Source: Paenibacillus sp. MAHUQ-63 (lineage in GTDB: Bacteria > Bacillota > Bacilli > Paenibacillales > NBRC-103111). From it: DNA of 64,000 bases. Within the stretch, counting starts at the first letter, position 1. Every line of letters starts with the position of its first letter. Location: positions 1,054,001-1,118,000 of the forward strand of contig NZ_JARADB010000001.1 of assembly GCF_028765165.1 (NCBI RefSeq), given 5' to 3'. Of the stretch, positions 16,212 through 25,226 are shown one piece after another. The position numbers were made by a program, and so were the translations under genes. The notes under the pieces were generated by a model, which was not told the origin of the DNA, searched no databases, and saw nothing but the letters and a program-made list of their open reading frames with translations.

Positions 16212-17870
16212 ATGACAAACTTGCAAAAGAACTCTTCCGAGGGCGCCAATCTTGCCGATGCCTCGGCCCCCGCGTTTAAAAACCGCGGTCTATTGTTAAC
16301 AGGACTCATCATCGCCATGCTCTTCGGGGCCCTAGACGGCACGATTGTCGGTACGGCGATGCCGCGGATCGTCGGCGAACTAGGCGGCCTGGAGCTGATG
16401 GTTTGGCTGACGACAGCCTATATGCTAACTTCAACCGTTGTTGTCCCCATCGCCGGTAAACTCGCTGACTTAATGGGACGGCGCGTCATTTATGTGACGG
16501 GACTTATTATCTTCATCGTCGCTTCCGCGCTCTGCGGGATGTCCCAAAATATTACGGAACTTATTCTATTCCGCGGCTTGCAAGGGCTCGGCGGCGGGAT
16601 CATGATGCCGATGGCGATGATTATTATCGGTGACTTGTTCACCGGTAAACAACGTGCCAAATGGCAAGGCGTGTTCGGTGCCATTTTCGGTCTCTCCTCC
16701 GTCGTCGGTCCGCAGGTCGGCGGCTGGATCGTAGATGCCTTTGACTGGCGCTGGGTGTTCTATATCAACCTACCTGTCGGTATTCTTGCTGTTATTCTCA
16801 TTGCCATTGCCCTGCCTAAGCATAAAGCAGCCGGCAAAGTGAAGTTCGACATCCCCGGTATCGTCACCATGATCATAGGTGTGGTTTCCTTGCTGCTCGC
16901 GCTGACTTTCGGCGGCAAAGACTTCCCTTGGCTCTCTTGGCAAATCATCGGTTTATTCGCATTGGCGATCGTTTCACTCTTGGCATTCGTCCGTATTGAG
17001 AGCAGAGCGGAAGAGCCGATTCTACCCGTCCGCTTATTCAAAAACAGAACGTTCACAACCATTAACGGCGTAGGCTTCCTGATGTCTATCGGGATGTTCG
17101 GGGCGATTATGTTCGTGCCGCTCTTCATGCAAGGCATCGTCGGCATATCCGCTTCCGCTTCCGGTACCGTTATGACGCCTCTCATGATTACGATGATCGC
17201 CGCGAGCGTCGTGTCCGGGCAATTCATTCATAAAGTCGGCGTTCGCAAGCAAATGCTGATCGGCATGTTCGTGATGGCATTGGGCTTCTATCTTCTAAGT
17301 ACGATGGGCATCGATACGACGAAATTGACGGCTTCCCTGTACATGGTGCTGCTCGGACTCGGTATGGGGCTTGTTATGCCGATTCTGACCCTGGCCCTGC
17401 AGGAAAGCTTCCCGAAATCAGAGCTTGGCGTCGTCACTTCTTCAAGCCAATTTTTCCGGCAAATCGGCGGTACCTTCGGGATGACCATCCTCGGAGCGAT
17501 CATGAATCACAAGTCATCGGTGCTGCTGGAGCAAGACTTGACCCCTGTCGTCAAGCAGCTTCCCGCAGAAGCCGGCGGTCTTGCGGCGCAGATGAGCGAC
17601 ATGATCCATACGAATCCGCAAGGCTTGTATTCATCGCTGCTCAGTCCAGAGGCGCTGGCCAAAATGCCGAAAGAATTCGTGGACCATATGCTTCCGATTT
17701 TGAAAAACGCCCTAGTCTCTTCGCTCCACCAAGTATTCCTGTACGGTTTGGTATTTGTCCTGCTTGGCGCGGTTCTCACACTGTTCATCGGCAATATCAA
17801 AGTGTCCGGCCGTAAATCCAAGAAGACGAATGAAGAAGGTGAAAAAGACCTTTCGCCAGGCCTTGCTTAA
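16212..17870 (+). CDS. Multidrug MFS exporter, DHA2 (EmrB/QacA) family, 14-helix
   Basis: Proton-driven exporter of 552 residues. It has about 14 hydrophobic helices, DHA2 motif ALDGTIVGTAMPRI in helix 1 (with the acidic residue usual in this group), motif A GKLADLMGRRVIY between helices 2 and 3, and motif C GPQVGGWIVD in helix 5. An extracellular loop of about 70 residues lies before the last helix (residues about 435-510). No adaptor gene is attached, unlike the second DHA2 system at 53-56 kb. It is encoded with its probable MarR repressor. Substrates cannot be predicted. Confidence 0.92.
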   Translation: MTNLQKNSSEGANLADASAPAFKNRGLLLTGLIIAMLFGALDGTIVGTAMPRIVGELGGLELMVWLTTAYMLTSTVVVPIAGKLADLMGRRVIYVTGLIIFIVASALCGMSQNITELILFRGLQGLGGGIMMPMAMIIIGDLFTGKQRAKWQGVFGAIFGLSSVVGPQVGGWIVDAFDWRWVFYINLPVGILAVILIAIALPKHKAAGKVKFDIPGIVTMIIGVVSLLLALTFGGKDFPWLSWQIIGLFALAIVSLLAFVRIESRAEEPILPVRLFKNRTFTTINGVGFLMSIGMFGAIMFVPLFMQGIVGISASASGTVMTPLMITMIAASVVSGQFIHKVGVRKQMLIGMFVMALGFYLLSTMGIDTTKLTASLYMVLLGLGMGLVMPILTLALQESFPKSELGVVTSSSQFFRQIGGTFGMTILGAIMNHKSSVLLEQDLTPVVKQLPAEAGGLAAQMSDMIHTNPQGLYSSLLSPEALAKMPKEFVDHMLPILKNALVSSLHQVFLYGLVFVLLGAVLTLFIGNIKVSGRKSKKTNEEGEKDLSPGLA

Positions 17871-17882
17871 TGCACGCCCACG

Positions 17883-17918
17883 AGCTCCCCTCCTTAAATT
17901 CCAGGATGGGGGCTTTTT
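17883..17918 (+). terminator. Terminator after the MFS exporter
   Basis: GCTCCCCTCC pairs with GGATGGGGGC, followed by TTTTTGTTG. Confidence 0.75.
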
Positions 17919-18006
17919 GTTGTAAATAATGGTTTCATTTGTTTTGACATCAATCTGTCAATAGCGTTTAATGAGGTTGGATACTATAAAAAGGAGAGTG
18001 CTCGCC

Positions 18007-18927
18007 ATGAAATATCGCAGACTTGGGAAAACAGATCTGAAAGTTTCCATCGTTGGTGTCGGAACCTGGCAATTCGGAGGAGAATGGGGACTGACGTACA
18101 CGCAAGCCGAAGCGGACGCTATTCTTGATCAAGCCGCTGATCTAGGCATTAACTTGATTGATACCGCAGAGTGCTACGGGGACCATCTGTCCGAATCCTT
18201 CATTGGCAGCTATTTGACCAGACGCAAGCGTGAAGATTGGGTCGTGGCGACCAAATTCGGACACCACTTCCATGATCTATTTACCAGAACCGACGAATTC
18301 AGCGCGGACAGTGTCGTGAAACAGCTGGATGCTTCGCTGAAAGCTTTGCAAACGGACTACATAGATTTATATCAATTTCACTCCGGACCGGACAGCGTAT
18401 TCGACAACGATGCCTTGTGGACGACGCTGGACAAGCTGGTGCAAGCCGGGAAAATCCGCCATCTTGGAACTTCCATCGGCAGCAACAGCAACATTCATCA
18501 GACCGGAGCTTCGACCCAAGTGAATTCCAAAGCGATTCAAGTCGTTTATAACCGCCTGGACCGGGCGCCGGAGGAGCTTGTATTCCCTTCCTGCATCGAG
18601 CAAGACCTTGGCGTTCTGGCACGCGTGCCTCTGGCCAGCGGCTATCTTAGCGGCAAATATAAACCTGGCGCCGTATTCAGCAATACCGACGTTCGCCACC
18701 GCCATGATGCGGAAAGCGTGAGACAGAAGCTGGAGGAAGTGCAGCGCATCCAGAAGGAAGAAGTTCCGGAAGGCATGGATATGGCCAAATGGGCATTAGC
18801 CTGGTGCTTGAAGCACGATGCCGTAACGACGGTGATCCCGGGCTGCAAAAATCCCGAGCAAGTCATCGCCAATGCCAGCGCAACGGACCTGATCAGCGAC
18901 AACCACCCGCAAGCGTGGAAAGCCTGA
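18007..18927 (+). CDS. Aldo/keto reductase
   Basis: NAD(P)H-dependent oxidoreductase of 306 residues with a TIM-barrel fold. It shows the family pattern MKYRRLGKTDLKVSIVG at the N-terminus, the catalytic stretch NLIDTAECYGDHLSE with aspartate and tyrosine of the tetrad, the lysine in VVATKFG, and DYIDLYQFH around the histidine. The cofactor region (VVTTVIPG-like sequence AVTTVIPGCKN) is near the C-terminus. I chose the ATG at 18007 because AAAGGAG lies just upstream; the frame stays open for 12 more codons without another site. Physiological substrate unknown. Glutaminase follows after 24 bases. Confidence 0.93.
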   Translation: MKYRRLGKTDLKVSIVGVGTWQFGGEWGLTYTQAEADAILDQAADLGINLIDTAECYGDHLSESFIGSYLTRRKREDWVVATKFGHHFHDLFTRTDEFSADSVVKQLDASLKALQTDYIDLYQFHSGPDSVFDNDALWTTLDKLVQAGKIRHLGTSIGSNSNIHQTGASTQVNSKAIQVVYNRLDRAPEELVFPSCIEQDLGVLARVPLASGYLSGKYKPGAVFSNTDVRHRHDAESVRQKLEEVQRIQKEEVPEGMDMAKWALAWCLKHDAVTTVIPGCKNPEQVIANASATDLISDNHPQAWKA

Positions 18928-18951
18928 TCCATAGGAAGGAATGAGAGCTTT

Positions 18952-19905
18952 ATGATTCAACACGAGTCATCCACAACATGGAAGCGCCTGAGTGACCGCT
19001 TGGCGGAGTGGGTTGCGGACAATAAGATCCACACGGCGGAAGGCCAAGTAGCTTCCTACATTCCTGAGCTTGCCAACGCGCCTGCGGATGTGCTCGCCAT
19101 CTGCATAATGGATGCAGATGGGAACACCGTCCAAGCCGGCGAAACCGATTACCATTTTACCCTGCAAAGCATCTCGAAGGTATTCACGTTGATTCTGGCT
19201 TTGATGGATAATGGCGAACAGCAGGTCTTCTCTAAGGTCGGGATGGAGCCGACAGGCGACGACTTCAATTCGATGCTGAAGCTGGAGCTGGTGGAGCCGG
19301 GTATTCCGTTCAATCCGCTGATCAATGCCGGAGCGATTGCGATTTCATCTCTGATCGCGGGAAACACGCCTACCGAGCAGATCGATCGTATTCTTGGATT
19401 TTTCCGGGAGATTGCAGACAACCCGGGGCTAGCTATCCATCAGGAAGTTTTCCAATCGGAATCGGATACCGCCCACCGCAATCGTTCACTGGCTTACTTC
19501 CTCAAAGATAACGGCGTCCTCGTCGGCGAGGTGGAGGATGTGCTGCGCGTGTATTTCAGCCATTGCTCGATCCAGGCAAGCTGCAAGGATCTGGCGCGAA
19601 TGGCCTTGGTCCTGGCACATAACGGCGTCGATCCTGTGCGGGGCAAGCGCTTGATCCCGCGGCGCTTCGTACAGATCGCCAAGACGTTCATGTTCATGTG
19701 CGGAATGTACAACGCCTCTGGGGAATTCGCCATGAACGTCGGCCTTCCCGCCAAGAGCGGCGTGTCCGGGGGCATCTTGACGATGGTGCCGGGACAATAC
19801 GGCATCGGTCTTGTCAGTCCTCCGCTTAACCGCAAGGGCAACAGCACCGCGGGCGTTCATCTGCTCGGCAAGCTTTCGCAGGAATTTGATTGGAGCTTAT
19901 TTTAA
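18952..19905 (+). CDS. glsA: Glutaminase A
   Basis: Hydrolyses glutamine to glutamate and ammonia in the cytosol. The 317 residues match the serine-dependent glutaminase family: QSISKVFTL holds the SxxK catalytic pair (about residues 66-69), NPLINAGAIA is the substrate-binding segment, and GMYNASGEFA with SGVSGGI forms the rest of the pocket. The start has GGAAGGAATGAGAG upstream. It is the last gene of a run with the aldo/keto reductase and ends at a strong terminator. Gene name given by similarity (B. subtilis has two such genes, ybgJ and ylaM). Confidence 0.95.
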   Translation: MIQHESSTTWKRLSDRLAEWVADNKIHTAEGQVASYIPELANAPADVLAICIMDADGNTVQAGETDYHFTLQSISKVFTLILALMDNGEQQVFSKVGMEPTGDDFNSMLKLELVEPGIPFNPLINAGAIAISSLIAGNTPTEQIDRILGFFREIADNPGLAIHQEVFQSESDTAHRNRSLAYFLKDNGVLVGEVEDVLRVYFSHCSIQASCKDLARMALVLAHNGVDPVRGKRLIPRRFVQIAKTFMFMCGMYNASGEFAMNVGLPAKSGVSGGILTMVPGQYGIGLVSPPLNRKGNSTAGVHLLGKLSQEFDWSLF

Positions 19906-19908
19906 TTA

Positions 19909-19948
19909 AGAAGAGCGGTACTCGTCGATGACGAATACCGCTCTTCGT
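19909..19948 (+). terminator. Terminator after glsA
   Basis: AAGAGCGGTA and TACCGCTCTT pair around a 15-base loop; both strands give a hairpin but the U-tract is short (CGTTATAT). Confidence 0.6.
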
Positions 19949-19964
19949 TATATACCTTCTCATG

Positions 19965-20150
19965 CTATTGAATGGCTCGTTTGATCCGCTGCAAAGCTTC
20001 GATCAGCTCATCGATCTCGTTCTCGTCCAGTCGAATCGTCACGTAGTTCGGGGAGATTCCTCCATCGTTGACTTCCAGCAAGGCCATCTCATCCTTCTCA
20101 TCCAATTTTACCGACAATTGATCTCTCTCGAGCATATTAATCCAAGCCAT
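19965..20150 (-). CDS. Small acidic hypothetical protein
   Basis: Protein of 61 residues, MAWINMLERDQL ... RIKRAIQ, with no recognised domain. It is acidic in the middle (DEKDEMALLEVNDG) and ends with an amphipathic helix (EIDELIEALQRIKRAIQ). Probably a short beta hairpin plus helix. AGTAGGTG lies upstream of the ATG. It is the last gene on the minus strand before the convergent glsA and follows copCD by 58 bases. The balanced composition and ribosome site favour a real gene; function unknown. Confidence 0.65.
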   Translation of the reverse strand: MAWINMLERDQLSVKLDEKDEMALLEVNDGGISPNYVTIRLDENEIDELIEALQRIKRAIQ

Positions 20151-20208
20151 GACAGCACCTACTTTCCGCTAGGTTAGGTTTCATTCTCATCCTCGTACGA
20201 GTACGGGA

Positions 20209-21864
20209 CTAGTACACGATGAAGTCTTTCCGGTAGACCGTTTCATTATCCTCGGTATCCATCACGCGCATTTCCAGCTCCCAGTTACCGCGGAAAGGAA
20301 GGTACGCCCCTTCCGCCCGATAGCTGAATTTGGCGAAGCCATAAGATTCTTCCTGCTCCGTATCCTCATAAAACGCGATCGGAACAGAAATAGGCGCAAT
20401 TTCTTCATCGTCCACATAGTGCAGGATCATGAGCACTTGCTTCGGTTTGCCGGATTTCTCCGGTAAAAATACTTTCGCCGTAAAGGTGTTGTTTCCTTGT
20501 ATCTTCGGCGTAATATCTGCGGAAACATGGACCTTCTCGCCCATCTGGTGCCACTGCAGCGGTTCATTCGGCGGGATCGGAGCAATGTAAGTGAGAATTC
20601 CGACCAGCAGCATAATGAGCACCATCAGCGTTAAATCGACCCTTACCCAAATAAAAGAATGAACCGCTTGTTTCCTTCGCATCAGAAGTCTGATTACGGA
20701 AGCTGTGATGACAACAAGCACGACGGCACCGACCTTAACAAGCAGCAGAATTCCCCATCCGGCATAAAGCAAGTAACGCAAGCTCGGAAGGAACAACAGG
20801 ACCGACAATGCGCCGGATACCGTCAGAACGGCAATGGAAATCAAAGCCATGTTCGAAAATTTGCGCATGTAGTCGCCGACGTCCGCGCTTCTCTTCCGCC
20901 ACTTCGCGTAAAGCAGCACCAGACCGCCAACCCACATGGCTGCTCCCGCCAAATGAATCCAATCCAAGCCGATCGTTGCCCATACAGGGGTAAAAGAGGC
21001 CGCGTGTCCGCTGAAGCTTTTGGCCGCAAGCAAGCCTAACGGCCATACCAGGTCCAGCCATGCCCATCTGCCGATCACACCGAAACCAAGGAAGGATAAG
21101 GCTAGCAGCAGCAGCCACGAAATGCCGACATTCGTTGCTGTGAGCAGCTTCCACAGCTCTTCCACGCCACCGCCGCCAAGCAGATCCTCGACGTGGGTGA
21201 AAATCAGGAATAATAAGGAAACCAATTGGGCCCGCTGCAAATTCAGCGTCCAGGATGCCAGCGCCGTGCGCGCAGCTCTTCCGTTCTCAGTCCCTAGCAT
21301 TCGCAGCCAAATCACCCAGCCCGCGAGTGCCAGCACCATCAAATACCATAAACCGCGGGAGGCGTACTGCAGCAAAACCTTGGTCGTCAGCGGTCCTGCG
21401 CCGTGATCATGGTTAGCATGGGCCGTTGGAAGATCAAGCGCATCTTCTTGCGGCGGATTCCCGATCGTGATCGGGTAGGAGCCTCCTACGGGATGCCCGT
21501 CAGCCGAAATGACGTGGTAGCTAACCAGATAAACCCCTTCGGGCAGCTTCGGCAAATCCAGGAATACACCCGTCTGCTCTTTATTCAAGACCGCTTTATT
21601 GCTTGTCATCTCATCGCCGTCATGGTTAAAGACTTTGATATAATAAAGTCCGGCATCTAGCTGTTCGTTGAACGTAATGGCGATTTGAGGCGGCGAGCTT
21701 GCCAGCTTGGCACCCGACTCGGGAGTTGCCTGTACTAATGACGCATGGGCTGATGCGGACTGCGGAGCGACAAGCGCGCTTAGGAGCATCATTGCTAATA
21801 TACACATGAAAACCGCAGCTGAGAACCATTTGCGCTTGGGAGTATGATGTTTCTGTTTGTACAT
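20209..21864 (-). CDS. CopC-CopD fusion copper protein (YcnJ-like)
   Basis: Protein of 551 residues. A signal peptide (about 1-39) ends SASA, leaving a mature N-terminus HASLVQATP. This is the CopC domain with its N-terminal copper-ligand histidine and a second site VSYHVISADGHPVGG. After a His-rich linker (HANHDHG) comes a CopD-like membrane domain of about eight helices (about 165-430), then an extracytoplasmic YtkA-like beta domain (about 440-551). B. subtilis YcnJ, a copper acquisition protein, has the same order, though its partner ycnI is 18 kb away here. GAGGAAC precedes the ATG. The next minus-strand gene upstream is DUF2203, 12 bases away. Confidence 0.9.
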   Translation of the reverse strand: MYKQKHHTPKRKWFSAAVFMCILAMMLLSALVAPQSASAHASLVQATPESGAKLASSPPQIAITFNEQLDAGLYYIKVFNHDGDEMTSNKAVLNKEQTGVFLDLPKLPEGVYLVSYHVISADGHPVGGSYPITIGNPPQEDALDLPTAHANHDHGAGPLTTKVLLQYASRGLWYLMVLALAGWVIWLRMLGTENGRAARTALASWTLNLQRAQLVSLLFLIFTHVEDLLGGGGVEELWKLLTATNVGISWLLLLALSFLGFGVIGRWAWLDLVWPLGLLAAKSFSGHAASFTPVWATIGLDWIHLAGAAMWVGGLVLLYAKWRKRSADVGDYMRKFSNMALISIAVLTVSGALSVLLFLPSLRYLLYAGWGILLLVKVGAVVLVVITASVIRLLMRRKQAVHSFIWVRVDLTLMVLIMLLVGILTYIAPIPPNEPLQWHQMGEKVHVSADITPKIQGNNTFTAKVFLPEKSGKPKQVLMILHYVDDEEIAPISVPIAFYEDTEQEESYGFAKFSYRAEGAYLPFRGNWELEMRVMDTEDNETVYRKDFIVY

Positions 21865-21876
21865 AGATAAGTTCCT

Positions 21877-22281
21877 CTAATCCGAAATCGGCTTACGACC
21901 GGCAAAACCATCCTCTTTGCCATGGTAGTAACGAATTCTGTCCTCTCCTTGTTTCCAACACAGCAATACTTCTTGTCCGCCGATGAGCGCCGGAAAATCA
22001 ACAAGACCCGTATCGATGTCTTTCAGCTCTACACCCGTTTGCTGAAAATGCTGAATAAGTCCGCGCGCTTCGATCTGCAGAAATTCCAGTTCGGCTTCTT
22101 GCATAAAGAACGGGTCCTTCTCCGTGCCGGGCTTCTCGGCCAACTCATTTTTCTTGACGCGAAGCTCCATATATTTCTGCTCAAAAGTACGCTTTAAAGC
22201 TTGCATTTTCTTCAGCTCCTGGTCGACGAACGGAAGCATGCTGTTTGCTTCCTCCAGACTGAACCACTTTGTATGGGACAT
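21877..22281 (-). CDS. DUF2203 family protein
   Basis: Cytosolic protein of 134 residues. The first 80 residues are a charged helical hairpin (WFSLEEANSMLPFVDQELK, then many K, E and Q), and the end is a compact beta part with GLVDFPALIGGQEVLLCWK and IRYYHG. This is the pattern of the DUF2203 family, whose function is unknown. GGAGGTGCGAA precedes the ATG. It is 12 bases upstream of copCD and so probably co-transcribed, although a copper role has not been shown for the family. Confidence 0.85.
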   Translation of the reverse strand: MSHTKWFSLEEANSMLPFVDQELKKMQALKRTFEQKYMELRVKKNELAEKPGTEKDPFFMQEAELEFLQIEARGLIQHFQQTGVELKDIDTGLVDFPALIGGQEVLLCWKQGEDRIRYYHGKEDGFAGRKPISD

Positions 22282-22322
22282 TTCGCACCTCCATCCCTCA
22301 TTTTAGCAAAAAAATTCGAACT

Positions 22323-22790
22323 CTACGCAGGTTCGTGCGTGTGACCATGCGAATGCGTATGGGCTTGTCCGTGCTCTTCTACATGCGTGACGGACAGCTC
22401 GGCATAGCCGACCCCTTTCAGCACCTGAATGCGCTGCTGGAGCTCCCGGAGCTTCTGCACTTTGCCGCGTACGACCAAAATCTCCAAGCATTGCTGATGA
22501 TTCAGATGTATATGCATGGTAGATATAATGGCATGATGATACTCATGCTGCAGCTCCATCAACGTAATCGGCAGATCGCTGATATGATGATCGTAGACCA
22601 TCACAATCGTTCCGGCCACCGTTTCTTCCGGCTGCATGGAGCTGGAGGCTAACAGCGCCTTGCGTGTAAGATCGCGAATCGCTTCCGAACGGTTATCATA
22701 GCCCTGCGTCGCGATCAGCTTGTCATACTGCTCAATTAACGATTGCGGCATCGAGATGCCGAAGCGTACCAGCGCTTCTTTGTCCGACAT
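22323..22790 (-). CDS. nikR: Nickel-responsive regulator NikR with a His-rich tail
   Basis: Ribbon-helix-helix repressor of 155 residues. The DNA-binding part is VRFGISMPQSLIEQYDKL ... YDNRSEAIRDLTRK; the ACT-like metal domain keeps the nickel ligands in EYHHAIISTMHIHLNHQQC (His, HxH and Cys). After the usual end there is an extra tail with HTHSHGHTH that could buffer nickel. AAAGGAG lies before the ATG at 22788-22790; an in-frame upstream extension has no ribosome site. No nickel transporter is adjacent, but a NikR-type operator lies before the nickel permease at 36.9 kb. Expected to repress uptake when nickel is sufficient. Confidence 0.93.
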   Translation of the reverse strand: MSDKEALVRFGISMPQSLIEQYDKLIATQGYDNRSEAIRDLTRKALLASSSMQPEETVAGTIVMVYDHHISDLPITLMELQHEYHHAIISTMHIHLNHQQCLEILVVRGKVQKLRELQQRIQVLKGVGYAELSVTHVEEHGQAHTHSHGHTHEPA

Positions 22791-22909
22791 GCGGCTATCG
22801 CTCCTTTCCTTCTGTCTCTCATCTCTGTCCGAATCCTCTATTCCTACTCTACCAGAAAGTGCCGCCGCCGCAAAATAGCCCGTTCCACTCATTCCTCTCA
22901 TTCCTATGA

Positions 22910-22946
22910 AAAAAGCAAAAAGGAGCGGACTTACGTCCGGCCCCTG
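22910..22946 (-). terminator. Terminator after the Hpt-REC-GGDEF-REC gene
   Basis: GGCCGGAC-GTAA-GTCCGCTCC hairpin on the minus strand followed by TTTTTGCTTTTTT. Confidence 0.85.
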
Positions 22947-22949
22947 CCT

Positions 22950-24710
22950 TTAGATCAAGTTCAGCAATTTCTTCACGCGCACTTCCAGTTCGACGAGAGA
23001 GAACGGCTTCGTCATATAATCATCCGCCCCCATCTGATACCCCTTGAGCAAGTCATCTTCCTTCTTCTTCCCGGAGAGCATCAGCACCTTCATCTCGGCG
23101 TTCATGATGCGCGAATCTTTCTTGATCCGGTCCAATAAGGAGAACCCGTCGAGCTTCGGCATCATGCCGTCAAGAATACAGGCATCGTAGTTGCTCTCCT
23201 GCAGCAAGAAGAGCGCCTCTTCCCCGTCCGAAGCATGTGAAATCGCGACCGGCAAATTCTCCAATCTCGAGGTGACGATAGCCCTCAGAATCGGATCGTC
23301 GTCCACAATGAGCAGACGTTTCTCAGGCTCGGACAACGTCCCGGACTTCCCGGGCTGCGTCTGTGCTTCCTTCTCCATAACGGCGCTTACGATACGGTTC
23401 CTGCCCTGCTGCTTGGCTTGATACATCGCTCCATCGGCACCGGTCACCCAGTCGTCCAACGTCATCCCGTCGTGCCACTGGGCTATACCTGCTGAGAACG
23501 TGATGGAGAAGGTGCGCCCTTCATACTGGGCGACCGGGTTCTCGCGAACGAAGTCCAGAATGGGCTGCATAACCTGATGAGCTTGTTCCAGCGTCGTGTT
23601 CGGCAGCGCCAGCACGAATTCTTCTCCGCCGAAGCGCGCCAGCAAATCGGTCGATCGCAGATTGACCTGCACCGAATGCGCAAGACCCTGCAGCACCAGG
23701 TCGCCTACATGGTGTCCGTATGTATCATTGATTCTTTTGAAAAAATCGATATCGATAAAAACGAGCGAAATCGGCGCTGATTCCCGCTCAGCCCGCTGCA
23801 GCTCAATGCCGATCTGCAGGTCGAAATAACGGCGATTGAAGACGCCTGTAAGCGGGTCGCGGAAAGCGAGCTGCTCGAAGTTTCTCGTTCTTTTGAGCAG
23901 ACCGTAAATTCTTGCGGCTAACTCCTCATATTGAAAAGGCTTCGTCACATAATCGTCAGCCCCCAGATGGAAGCAGCGCACCTTATCGTGCAAGTCGTTA
24001 CGGCCTGACAGTACGATGAGCGGAAGCCATTTGAGCGTAGGATCCTCTTTGAGAAATTCGAACAGCTCATACCCCGATTGCGGGTGCATCATAAGATCGA
24101 GCGTCACGAGATCATACGTGTGGGTGCGCAATAGCTTCGTAGCCGACTCCACGTCCGCCGCCTCATCGACGATGCAATCATCCAGCTGCAAACGGCGGGT
24201 CAAATAGGAGCGGAGCACTGCATCGTCATCGACAAGCAGCAGCCGGCTCTTCAGCGTCCTGAGCATGGAGCCTGCGCCGGAATCCTTCTGCTCATCCAAC
24301 TGGCTTTCCGTTAAAGCAATGTCGTATTCCATCGTCATTTCGCGGAGCAGGTTATGTGTGCGCCCTGCGATCTCCAGAACCGGCGACATCGCTTCAAGAA
24401 CGTCTTCCTTCTCAGGATCGGCCGCTTGCGTCCATTCCCAGATGCGAACCAGCTCCTCGGCCAGCTTCCCGATTCGGTCATATTCGAAAATCGGGGCACT
24501 GCCCTTCAGCGTATGAACAATACGATAAAACTTATGTAAGTCATCCAAGGACGGCTCCTGGCGGATCGTATCTAGAAGCGCTTGCAGTTGCTCCAGCTGT
24601 TTCTCGAACTCACGGATAAACAATTTCTTGCCTTGTCTTAATATTCTTGCATCTTTATCTTCCCGTTCTGACTTAGAACCGGTCAACCGCTCAACATGCG
24701 TATGATTCAT
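22950..24710 (-). CDS. Diguanylate cyclase with Hpt, REC, GGDEF and second REC domains
   Basis: Signalling protein of 586 residues. Order: Hpt domain (about 25-125) with the phosphorylatable histidine in IVHTLKGSAP; receiver 1 (about 158-275, LLLVDDD, LDLMM, TKPF); GGDEF domain (about 290-450) with an intact active-site FGGEEF and DPLTGVFNRRYF; receiver 2 (about 470-586, LLIVDDDP, LDGMMP, TKPF). It should make cyclic di-GMP under phosphorelay control. I use the ATG at 24708-24710, ten bases after GGGTG; a TTG three codons upstream is too close to it. A single receiver protein lies just upstream. Confidence 0.92.
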   Translation of the reverse strand: MNHTHVERLTGSKSEREDKDARILRQGKKLFIREFEKQLEQLQALLDTIRQEPSLDDLHKFYRIVHTLKGSAPIFEYDRIGKLAEELVRIWEWTQAADPEKEDVLEAMSPVLEIAGRTHNLLREMTMEYDIALTESQLDEQKDSGAGSMLRTLKSRLLLVDDDAVLRSYLTRRLQLDDCIVDEAADVESATKLLRTHTYDLVTLDLMMHPQSGYELFEFLKEDPTLKWLPLIVLSGRNDLHDKVRCFHLGADDYVTKPFQYEELAARIYGLLKRTRNFEQLAFRDPLTGVFNRRYFDLQIGIELQRAERESAPISLVFIDIDFFKRINDTYGHHVGDLVLQGLAHSVQVNLRSTDLLARFGGEEFVLALPNTTLEQAHQVMQPILDFVRENPVAQYEGRTFSITFSAGIAQWHDGMTLDDWVTGADGAMYQAKQQGRNRIVSAVMEKEAQTQPGKSGTLSEPEKRLLIVDDDPILRAIVTSRLENLPVAISHASDGEEALFLLQESNYDACILDGMMPKLDGFSLLDRIKKDSRIMNAEMKVLMLSGKKKEDDLLKGYQMGADDYMTKPFSLVELEVRVKKLLNLI

Positions 24711-24760
24711 GACGGACAATCACCCTTCGTGCTCATAAAATAATCTCTAAACTATTCCTA

Positions 24761-25135
24761 TTATCTATTTAATAAAAGTCCGACCGTATCCAGAAGCTGC
24801 AGCGGGCTGAAGGGTTTCACAATATACGTGGTAACGCCTGCGGCTTTGGCTTTCTCCTTATCCTTCTCCAAAGCTTTGGCTGTCAGAAGGATGACAGGCA
24901 GCTCCCGGTTGGCATTATCGCTCTGACGAAGCCATTCGCATACTTCCACACCCGTGCGCTCAGGCATCATATAATCCAGAATGATTAAATCGAACGTTTC
25001 CTGCTGCAGCTGATCGATCGCCTGTCCGCCGTCTTCCACCTCCGTTATTTGATAACCTTCGTCAGACAATGTTTCCGTCAGCAGAAAGCGGAGTGCGAGT
25101 TCATCGTCGGCCAGCAAAATTTTGTAAACAGACAT
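24761..25135 (-). CDS. Stand-alone response regulator receiver (CheY-like)
   Basis: Single receiver domain of 124 residues: acidic pocket ILLADDE, phosphoacceptor aspartate in LIILDYMMPE (about residue 54), conserved threonine in VILLTAKA, and lysine in YIVKPFSP. There is no output domain, so it probably passes phosphate or binds a partner such as the Hpt/GGDEF protein encoded 50 bases downstream. GAGGGAG precedes the ATG at 25133-25135. The two genes likely form one phosphorelay unit; the sensor kinase is not in sight. Confidence 0.92.
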   Translation of the reverse strand: MSVYKILLADDELALRFLLTETLSDEGYQITEVEDGGQAIDQLQQETFDLIILDYMMPERTGVEVCEWLRQSDNANRELPVILLTAKALEKDKEKAKAAGVTTYIVKPFSPLQLLDTVGLLLNR

Positions 25136-25226
25136 AAACGGATCTCCCTCAGTCAAATTAATTAGTTTAATTATAGCATCATGCCTTCAGGCAGGATAGG
25201 AACTTGTCGAAAAAAAACGAAAAAAA

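Noticed and set aside
22700..22920. NikR operator before nikR itself
   Set aside because: No GTGTTAC/GTAACAC pair at 13-14 base spacing was seen.
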